From Elymus sibiricus (lineage: Eukaryota; Streptophyta; Magnoliopsida; Poales; Poaceae), in contig CM077676.1 of the NCBI GenBank assembly GCA_039707655.1, positions 235,412,866 to 235,476,865 on the forward strand: a stretch of DNA of 64,000 nucleotides. The letters run 5' to 3'. Numbering within the stretch: position 1 is the first letter of the stretch; each line of letters starts with the position of its first letter. Positions 56,867-64,000 of the stretch are shown here, one piece after another. The translations under genes and the position numbers were made by a program. The notes under the pieces are model-generated. The model was not told the DNA's origin and did no database searches. It saw only the letters and a list, made by a program, of their open reading frames with translations.

Positions 56867-57567
56867 GGCTAGTCTGTCATCCTTGTGCTAGCACAACCTC
56901 TTTCTCATTCCAGTGATGCCGACCACTAACCGGATTATCTAATAATCCTTGTCGCATGGCCATGCTTATCTTGGTCGGATCACACGAGGGGCCCAGAGTA
57001 TATCTCTCCTGATTGGAGGGGAAAATCCCATCTTGCTCGACCATGTCTCGCAGCATGGGTCTGGACAAGCCCGAAACCTACCTTTGTAACTACCCAATCA
57101 CGGAGTAGCGTTTGATCAGCCCAAAGCAGGTCTATCACCATCCCGAGTAAATGCGTCAGCTCAGGTCTTAGGACATAGAACGTATGTTGTACTAGAGACT
57201 CACAGATGACATATCGCTGCATCTCATATTTGGGTCTGTCCAACTCGGACCTTATCTGGACTCGGATCCGACTATGTCAAATCCGACCAGATCCTTCCGA
57301 GTCCATATTATCCGGTTAGCATCCAATGCTCCATGGCTAGTGAGACCGAGCCATCCACTGTGTCATATGCTAGTCTATTCAGCTGTGCGTCCACACAACC
57401 CTTTCGACTATGGACCTTTTAGGACAGTCATCATACAATGCATAGTCCCACAAACAAGTCACATACTTGCTGATTCACATCATTGATAATGTCCAAGGAC
57501 TATCTTTATTCATAAACACATAGAAAATATCATCATAGATGATTGCCTCTAGGGCATATCTCCAACA
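56867..57567 (-). repeat. BARE-1/WIS/Angela-type copia LTR, partial
   Basis: Read on the minus strand from 57567, it begins TGTTGGAGATATGCCCTAGA, the familiar start of this abundant Triticeae LTR family. It continues for about 700 bp (full LTRs are roughly 1.7 kb) and stops at the Tat-2 LTR end. The bases just outside the start (GGTGGGCGAT on the minus strand) resemble the polypurine tract before a 3' LTR. The short ORFs in it are not genes. Confidence 0.85.
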
Positions 57568-58140
57568 ATCGCCCACCACCATCCACGGTCCGGCAATCAA
57601 CTCACGGACATCCACCAACTCTAGCATAAGTTTAAGGGATTTCTATTTCTGTGCCCCTCATTCCTTAGTCCTCCTCAGTTTTGCCCAAGCACACTTATTT
57701 TGCTCACTTTTCCCCTCTACCGCGCCACCCACCCTCACGAACGCCCAAACGGGGGTTTGCCGTTGGTCAAGGGAGTTGACTGTTAGCCGGCGCTGTTACT
57801 GACGCGTGGGGCACACCGAGCCAGGTGGTGCTCTCACAATCAGCGGTGTGCGTGCCCGCATGCATGAGTAGTTACATTGCGGTCACATCAGCACTTTCAC
57901 ACACGGGGAGTATGCACTGCGCGGTTTCCCATGCGAGGAGTTGCATCGCCGGCGTGCTCGGTAGGCGTCTATTAATGCATTTTATAGCCACGCGGGGTGC
58001 ACCGGCGTGCACCCACTCCTGTCCCAATCCCCTCCCCTCCCCTCCCGTTGCCGCCCCAGAGCCTTCTCCACCGTGCGCGTCCACCAAACCCTAGCCACCT
58101 CCACCAAACCCTAGCCGCCTCCCCTTCCGCAGCTGCAACA
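57568..58140. other. Possible promoter and leader of a gene fragment
   Basis: The stretch turns GC-rich toward its right end. The last 150 bp hold a CCCCTCCCCTCC tract and two telo-box motifs, AAACCCTAG at 58086-58094 and 58106-58114, inside a 20-bp tandem repeat. Telo-boxes are common in promoters of plant housekeeping genes. No other gene is seen. Confidence 0.4.
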
Positions 58141-58332
58141 ATGGCCAGCCATGATGGTGGGGCGGGAAGCACCAACCGAGAACGACGTCACGCGTTTGTC
58201 ATTCACGGCCTGCCGCTCACCCTGCGTGTCGACGAGGCATCGCTCCTCGCCCGCTGCGGCATCATGGTGTGGCACCCCGGCTCAGAGTCACCGGAGCACC
58301 CCGTATTCCAGCCCAGAGATCAAGTCTTATGA
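58141..58332 (+). pseudogene. 5' fragment of an unrecognised gene (63 codons)
   Basis: The ATG lies in an excellent context (GCAACAATGGCC) after a GC-rich leader. The product is MASHDGGAGSTNRERRHAFV followed by a short hydrophobic-basic stretch (HGLPLTLRVDEASLLARCGI) and a Pro-rich end. GC content drops sharply after about 58320, where unclassified repeat begins, so this is probably a first exon cut off by another sequence. I recognise no family. It may be a host-gene remnant or a capture. Confidence 0.4.
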
Positions 58333-59516
58333 AATACAACAATGCTTGGCATAGAACAAATCAGCTCTTTATTGCAAATAGTTGGGGTACAAGGGTTTGA
58401 GATATTACAAAGGGTTGCCTCGGCAAGGCTACGCTTGCTATGTTAATTCTATGCTAGTAGCGGCTCGAATCCTAGCAGCAGAATCACGGCGTCAAAATAG
58501 ACTCCACTCCGCAGGGACTCTGGCTAGGACACGTCATAGCTCGCAACTCGAACACCTCCACTAACAAACATGGCAGCACCTGCAAACTGGCATGACACGC
58601 CAGGTGAGTACTTTGAATGTACTCGCAAGCTCCCAACAATCAAGAGCATCAAGGCATAACAATGTCATAGCAATCATGATTAAATAAGATTTAAGTGCTA
58701 CTAAAAGGGTGGAAGAAAATAGTAACATATTATTGCCACAATTATCAATCTTGTTACCACTACGGAACCACTTTGCCCTGAGCCACATGATTGAACCATT
58801 TACTCTCGTGATCAACTCATGGTCACCTTGAGAACTTCTGACAATCGTCCCCGAGAATCATCCTCAACAATCACCAGCGGCCTTACTATACTGGGACGAG
58901 TTCTTCCATCATTAACACGTCATTCCCTCATTGGTGTTGATTAGACATTGTGACTTAATAGAAACTGTGTCCAATACCGTGGGCGCGTTTATTCGAATAG
59001 ATTCTTAAACTCTGCAGAGGTTGCGCACTTTACCCACACTATGAAGCTCCTGGTCCCGTACCTCGGTACACTTCCCTTCCGGGTGGACCGGTGCTGCTCC
59101 AACGAAACTTGCCTAACCCGTGACCCCTCCATCGTACCACTGACAATCATCCTCCCCCGGAGTCATGCCCTGGGTGGCCCCTGTGTCACTATTGACACCT
59201 GCCGCCGTCGTGGCCAACCAGCTGTCCCAAACGGGGACCTGAGCTCAAAAACCAAACCGGGCTCACAAGGTTATCATCGTCTGCCTGATCAGGGCAGCAT
59301 GCATGCATAACCTCCCCTCTTTGGTGGTACCAATAAAAGAGCACGCTGTTAGACCAAGCCAAGGCCGTCCCATTCCGGCGGGTGTGGCTGCACTGGAAAG
59401 TTCGGTTCACTGGCACTCGATCAACGATGAAGGAATTTATCCCCGAGTAATCATATTCATTACTGCCACTCCGATATACAAGTGATCCAAGTTACCACAA
59501 TAACCAACTAGAAACC
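58333..59516. repeat. Unclassified repeat-like region
   Basis: About 1.2 kb with no supported ORF. A plus-strand TTTATT near 58369 would be AATAAA for a minus-strand transcript. Style and surroundings suggest another transposon fragment, but I cannot assign it. Confidence 0.3.
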
Positions 59517-59678
59517 TGTCGGAAGTCGGGCTCCGGGGACCCAAAGGTTCGAACACTGGGGTGAGCTCGTTCTACCATTTCGTCTCCTGCGACGACGAGG
59601 CTACGGCGAGAGCGCGCTAGCGAGGGACAGACCATGGACTCAGTGGTTTACCCAGGTTCGGGCCACCTTGCGGTGTAA
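59517..59678 (-). repeat. Gypsy LTR, left part, interrupted by CACTA-2
   Basis: It starts TGTCGGAAGTCGGGCTCC at 59517 and carries TTTACCCAGGTTCGGGCC, a segment shared with the U5 side of the Tat-1 LTR. By that homology the LTR is in minus orientation. No primer-binding site lies to its left, so this would be the 3' LTR, with the element interior to the right of the window. Confidence 0.6.
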
Positions 59679-60060
59679 CACTACTAGGAGAAACCTTATA
59701 GGTAGAACCTTAGCAGTAGCGTGGGGTAAAAGCGCAGCGCTACTGCTATATAGAAGCAGCACTGGTCGTGAACCAACGCTACAGGTAGCACCATAGCAGT
59801 AGCGCTGGCTAGCCACCCCGCGCTGCTGCTAAGTGGTCCCAGCCTTAGCCCACGGGGCTACCCGTAGTAGTAGCGTGGCCTAGTGAACCACCGCTACTGC
59901 TAGGCCTGTAGCAGTAGCGCTGGCCCAAGACAAAGCGCTACCACTATGTGTGTACTATGCTAGTAGGTGGGCCTAACTTAGCAGCAGCGTGGGATACCTA
60001 GCCAGCGCTACTGCTAAGACCCGTAGTAGTAGTTCTGGTCCCTAACACGCGCTGCTGCTA
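59679..60060. repeat. Left terminal and subterminal repeats of CACTA-2
   Basis: After the terminal inverted repeat, AGCAGTAGCG and its inverse CGCTACTGCT alternate about every 25-40 bp, in more than a dozen variants. These are the expected binding sites for a CACTA DNA-binding protein. Confidence 0.85.
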
Positions 60061-60084
60061 ACCCAACCTTATCGTCTTCTCCCC

Positions 60085-60500
60085 GCGGCCGACCCTCACT
60101 CTCCCTCTCCACTCTCTCCCCACGCTACGCCGCCGTCGCCCGCCGCCACCAGAAGAGATCGCCCGCGCTCCTGCTCCTCCCCAACCAAGGTATCTCCTCC
60201 CTCCCTCCTCCTCCTCCCTCCACCTCCCTTCCTCCCTCCTTCCACCTCCCTCTCTCTCCCTCCCTCCTGCCTCCTCCATCCCTGCCTCGTCCGTCCTCCT
60301 TCTCCCTCTCCCTCCCTCCCTCCTGCCTCCTCCCTCCTTGCCTCGTCTGTCCTCCTCCTCCCTCAACCTCCCTCCCTTCCTCCTGCCTCCTCCCTCCCTG
60401 TCTCGTCCGTCCTCCTCCTCCCCCCACATCGCTCCCTCCCTCCACCTCCCTCCCTCCCTCCCTCATCCCTCCCTGTTCCTACGTTCACCTCCCTCTGTTT
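60085..60500. repeat. Polypyrimidine tract (CCCTCC-rich)
   Basis: The plus strand is nearly pure C and T from about 60180 to 60490, with CCTCC, CTCCCTCC and CCTCCTCC units. Long Gly/Glu/Arg ORFs on the minus strand are products of this composition. It could form triplex or G-rich structures on the other strand. Confidence 0.8.
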
Positions 60501-60936
60501 TTGAATTTTTAGTAAAAAAAAATAGTAACAGAAATTAGTTAACTTAATACTTTATACTTTCTAGTTTACTTAATTAATTAAAAAATTAGTTGGTAGAAAC
60601 ATGTATTGGACACTTAGTTGGTACAGATTATAACTAGTAATAGAATAGAAAATTTAGTAATAGAATAGAAAATAAATTATAGTAATAGAAATTTTTAGTA
60701 AAAAAATTTAGTAATAGAAATTTTTATGTGTAGAAAATTTTCAATATAGAAACGTATTGGAATGCTATATGAGAAATTTTTAGGTATCACATTTAGTAAT
60801 AGAAGTTTGTAGTAAGAAAAAATTTAGTAAGTGTTGAATAGAGTAGAACTAGGGTATTTAGTTATGTCAATCTCACATTGCCAAATTTAGAGAGAGAGAC
60901 CTAGTTTGTATGCTCACGTGTGAATGCTCATGTGGC
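60501..60936. other. AT-rich stretch with short repeats inside CACTA-2
   Basis: TAGTAATAGAAA and TTTAGTAAAAAA units recur between 60530 and 60840. No gene is seen. From 60937 to 61020 a GC-rich block (GACGAGCCGGTCGATGACGC) ends at a GTGAGT-like donor and may be a 5' UTR exon of the B3-like gene. Confidence 0.4.
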
Positions 60937-61693
60937 GCAGGGTAGATCACCGACGAGCCGGTCGATGACGCCCAGAAGATCACCGACGACACCCGCACCC
61001 GGTCGACAACCATCGTCTATAGTGAGTAAACATGATGTTTTTATAGATGTAGTAGATGAGTAGCTGTGACAATGTGAAGCTAGTTTTTTTTAAATGATAA
61101 TTGATCCGTATAGAATTTCAAGTTTAAACATCTCTGTATGTGTATGAACATCTTTGTATTGCATGGAAAATCCGAGTGGCCTATGTTTTGCCGGAGTGTT
61201 GATTCATTTCCGTTCCGATAAATTTCAGGCGCTCAATATGTCCTATTTTAGCAAAGGTCATGCCGAATTTTTCCGTGAATTTTAGCATGACTTGTGCTAG
61301 TATGTAGGAAATATCAAGTGCCTTGGATTTGCCGGAAAGAGAATTAAACGACATTTCGGGTTGACTTTAACTCTGTCGGGGCTCAATACATGACAGTCAA
61401 AAAATTAGTGAGGGAGAGTGTCCACCATATATGAGAGAAGAAGAATGCCGACTACTGTCGAGGGGGTCGCTTCTCCTTCTTCTCCTTGTGCTAGACCTTT
61501 GTTATGCACTAGGGGGAGGAGGAGTAGCGACCATCACCATCGGTCGAATATCTATGAACACCACGTGAGATGAGAGTTTTCAAGGAAAGACTCGACAGAC
61601 CGAAAGTCAACCTGTGATGAGTAATAATGATCTATGTGTTGAGTTCCTGTTATTTGCCGTCGATTTTTAATCTTTGACTTATGAACACAGGAA

Positions 61694-62885
61694 ATGTTTG
61701 ACGACGATATGATTCCTGAGTGCGACTACTGCAAAGACGATCAGGGTATGTGCGACAGGATGCCTTATCTGCAAAACGGTAGGTACTTCACCATCGTGCT
61801 GAAGGAGACTTTCGACGTTTTTATGGTATGTAATGACGACAAGTATTTTTCTGTAATTATGCATGACTTGTGAATTTTGGCTTCAACGTGTAATTTTCCA
61901 TTTTTTCAATTGAAATAGTTCATCCCATGTCATGCAAGACCGTATGTCTTAGAAAAGCTCGGTTTTGCAGATAGGGAGAGAACAGAGACGAAGAGTGCTC
62001 ACCTTAGGACGAAGCATGGTTTCACTTTTTTGGTTAAGCTATTTAATGCACCAAATAGCTCGCATTTCGGTTGCTCAACTTGGAGATGATTTTGCAAGGC
62101 CTATGAATTTAGGGAGGATATGCAAATCACCTTCGATCTTCGGCCCGAAGATGAAATTGACGATAATATCGACATTTGGGTGGATGTCGAGACGCTTCCA
62201 GTTCTACCTCTTTGTGAGTTTGTCAAATAAATTTGTTAAGTAATTTATATTGTTTATTTAAAAATCATTGACGGCTTATTTCCATTGACAGCTTATTTCC
62301 ATTCTTCAAAAAATGTACGGAAGATAGTAGACAGAACCTATTACACTGATGGCTCTGAACTAAGTTACGAGGAGAAAGATCATCTTATCTCATTTATTAT
62401 TGATGTTGAGAATTTCAATATCAATTATGAAACTCCTCCACATTATGGTCAATACGTGCCACTAGTGCACGTGTTGAACTACGGTAACATCCATGGAGAT
62501 GTCATGGTAAGATTTTTTACTATTACGACATCAGTGCATCTTTTGCATACATTCTTCTAAAGCTAAACTACATTGCTAACTACGTTATTATTATGTTCTT
62601 CAACAGAGAATCCCAAAGGATTGTGTGCCTCATCTGATGTTTACGAAAGGTCGCATTGATGTTATTAGATTATGGCCAAGTCCGCCTAGGGTTCACCGCT
62701 GTTCATACAAGATTTCTCAAACCGATGAAGACAACACAATCAAAGAATGGGAAAAAGTTATGAATACTCATAGAGAGCTACTTGGAAGCAACATTGTGCG
62801 AAGAGCACGAATTGGAGACAGGATAATCTCCATTCTTCATAATGGAGAGTCGGGGGCTATGTTGTTTTATGCTATTTTACCTTAG
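61694..62885 (+). pseudogene. B3-domain-like protein gene in CACTA-2 (two domains, one nonsense codon)
   Basis: Exons with GT-AG borders and matching phases are 61694-61825, 61919-62213, 62292-62506 and 62607-62885, about 306 codons. Domain 1 has YFTIVLKETFDVFM | FIPCHARPYV (bar marks the intron), FTFLVKLFN, FGCSTWR and FCKAYEFREDMQITFDL. Domain 2 has LVHVLNYGNIHGDVM | RIPKDCVPHLMF and, at the end, ARIGDRIISILHNGESGAML. Both follow the plant B3 pattern of DNA-binding proteins. A single TGA at 62087-62089, between WR and FC in domain 1, stops the frame at codon 101, as a CGA-to-TGA change would do. All else looks intact, which suggests recent inactivation. A possible upstream leader exon lies at 60937-61020. 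Confidence 0.65.
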
Positions 62886-63086
62886 AGAGCGTAGCAGGTC
62901 CTAGCTAATACTCATGATCATGTGCTAAGAACAATTAACTAGGGTTGGTTATGACTATGATAACAAGTAGAAGTTGTTAGATGACTATGATAATGATGAG
63001 TATGACTTGTGTTATTATGCTAATGATGATGAGTTATTATTATGATGATGATGCTGAGTTGTTATATCATTATGAGCATGATGAGC

Positions 63087-63260
63087 TATTATATCAGTGG
63101 GTGAAAGAAACGTGGATTAGATTCAAGTGAAGGCAACATGGTGCAGATCCAAAGTATTACTATTCGAAACAAAGTCACTTTGATTAGTAGTACTTTGGAT
63201 CTGCGCCATGTTGCCTCCACTTGAATCTAATCCACGTCTCTTTCACCCACTGATATAATA
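63087..63260. repeat. Long near-perfect inverted repeat (hairpin) in CACTA-2
   Basis: The left arm from TATTATATCAGTGGGTGAAA pairs with the right arm ending TTTCACCCACTGATATAATA. The arms are about 75 bp with few mismatches and a loop of about 25 bp around 63172. It lies 200 bp after the B3-like stop codon, so a transcript that reads through would fold into a long hairpin. Confidence 0.85.
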
Positions 63261-63354
63261 ACTAATCATGATCATAAAATAATGTGATGAGACTACTGTA
63301 TAAAACATGTACAAACACAGTGCAAATACGCAGAAGAAAATAAAAAAAGGAAAA

Positions 63355-63569
63355 TTTTAGCAGTAGCACTGGTTGGACAGACGCTACTGCTATGTAGTGT
63401 TAGCAGTAGCACTGGTCGCGCCAACGCTACTGCTAGGTTTGTTAGTAGTAGAGGGGTACAACCGGCGCTACTGCTAAACATTAGCTGTAGCGCCCTAGCA
63501 GTAGCGCTGGTCCCCGCGCTACTGCTAGGCCCCAAACCCGCGCTACTGCTAGGGTTTTCCCTAGTAGTG
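63355..63569. repeat. Right terminal and subterminal repeats of CACTA-2
   Basis: AGCAGTAGC and GCTACTGCTA variants recur at close spacing, ending in CCCTAGTAGTG at 63569. They mirror the left array at 59679-60060. Confidence 0.85.
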
Positions 63570-63572
63570 TAA

Positions 63573-64000
63573 GACCCTACTCCTGCTTGGTTGGTATTGC
63601 TCTGGTGCGAGAGAGAGAGACTACAGGGTCGAGGGCGATGGGAACCGGAGTCCCCTCTACAATGGCTGCTCTGCCCCCCTAATACCTGCATAGGTCCTCT
63701 TCCCCCTTGAAACTTAGCGGGAAGGGCTACCACACTTGGCGGGTTTTGAAAGGGGACAGGCGCTCAGGCTATCCTGACTAATGGTGGTCTTCGCCTACCA
63801 AAGCGTGATCCATGACGCGCCGGTGGGCTCGGTGATGACCTCCGCCCTGCGCGCCCGCCGTCTTGGTCTTCCTTCGCCGATCGGGCAACCTTTGGGGTTG
63901 CTTTGGGGAGTAGATATCTGGCCCTGCTCCCTTAACACAAAAGAGGAAACCATCTTCATCCGTGCCTGCTGGCGCAGCCTCTGTCGCCGCTCGTCGCCGC
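63573..64000 (-). repeat. Gypsy LTR, continuation after CACTA-2
   Basis: GACCCTACTCCTGCTTGG resumes the sequence that follows GTGTAA in the related Tat-1 LTR (38490 region), so the CACTA element split this LTR. It runs to the window end without a visible terminus. The ORF at 63293-63733 crosses the junction and is spurious. Confidence 0.6.

Larger units (their letters stand above)
59679..63569 (+). mobile_element. Complete non-autonomous CACTA transposon (CACTA-2), 3,891 bp
   Basis: The left end is CACTACTAGGAGAAACC and the right end, reversed, CACTACTAGGGAAAACC. A 3-bp TAA target duplication flanks it (59676-59678 and 63570-63572). Both ends carry arrays of AGCAGTAGCG and CGCTACTGCT. The interior codes for a B3-like protein but no transposase, so movement would need a partner element. 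Clean ends and duplication suggest that it is a fairly young insertion. Confidence 0.93.

Noticed and set aside
60058..60466. Gly/Glu/Arg-rich minus-strand ORFs
   Set aside because: They are translations of a polypyrimidine tract and have no other coding sign.
63293..63733. 146-codon minus-strand ORF near the right end
   Set aside because: It crosses the CACTA-2/LTR junction and consists of subterminal repeats plus LTR.

Overview
The window is Triticeae-type (wheat, Aegilops, barley or rye) intergenic DNA made almost wholly of nested transposable elements. Evidence for this origin is a BARE-1/WIS/Angela-type copia LTR, two Tat-lineage gypsy elements with archaeal-type RNase H and antisense extra ORFs, a non-autonomous Athila-lineage gypsy element, an L1-type LINE, and CACTA transposons with short subterminal motif arrays. 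I see no convincing intact single-copy host gene; three possible captured or relic gene fragments are listed. No RNA gene or CRISPR array was recognised.

Layout. (1) About 1-18070: a non-autonomous CACTA-like region (CACTA-1). It has arrays of a GTGTGCGAT-type subterminal motif at 15-430, 1740-1945 and 17560-18000. It also holds a minus-strand exonuclease-like fragment, a small plus-strand ORF, a large higher-order satellite (about 2.16-kb units, each of four subunits of about 505 bp) at 2783-9560, a 4.27-kb tandem duplication (about 7785-12040 and 12041-16240), and a multi-exon B3-domain-like gene ending at 17357. (2) 18071-39202: a minus-strand Tat-lineage gypsy element (Tat-1). Its extra ORF (Transposase_28-like, then coiled coil) lies antisense to gag-pol, between pol and the 3' LTR. 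An 8.3-kb Athila-like element (27727-36014, perfect ATGGG target duplication) sits inside it between gag and protease. (3) 39203-41429: an inverted piece of a second Athila-like copy, interrupted by a 5'-truncated LINE (41430-44712). (4) 44868-56866: a second Tat-lineage element (Tat-2, plus strand, 5' LTR lost). It has a 69-bp minisatellite after pol and a minus-strand extra ORF with its own TATA box. (5) 56867-59516: a BARE-type LTR stub, a gene 5' fragment with two telo-boxes, and unclassified repeat. (6) 59517 to the end: a gypsy LTR split by a complete 3,891-bp CACTA element (CACTA-2, 59679-63569, TSD TAA) that carries a two-domain B3-like gene with one nonsense codon.

How it fits together. 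The coding regions belong to the elements. Both Tat polyproteins are broken by stops and frameshifts, many of the C-to-T/G-to-A type. The most interesting theme is that two different transposase-less CACTA elements each carry a B3-like gene. All three B3-like domains are split by a phase-0 intron at the same place, just before the (F/W/R)-(I/F)-P motif. CACTA-1 also contains a long satellite with regularly spaced TGCATG sites and internal copies of the subterminal motif. Whether these B3-like proteins bind the elements' own repeats is an untested inference.
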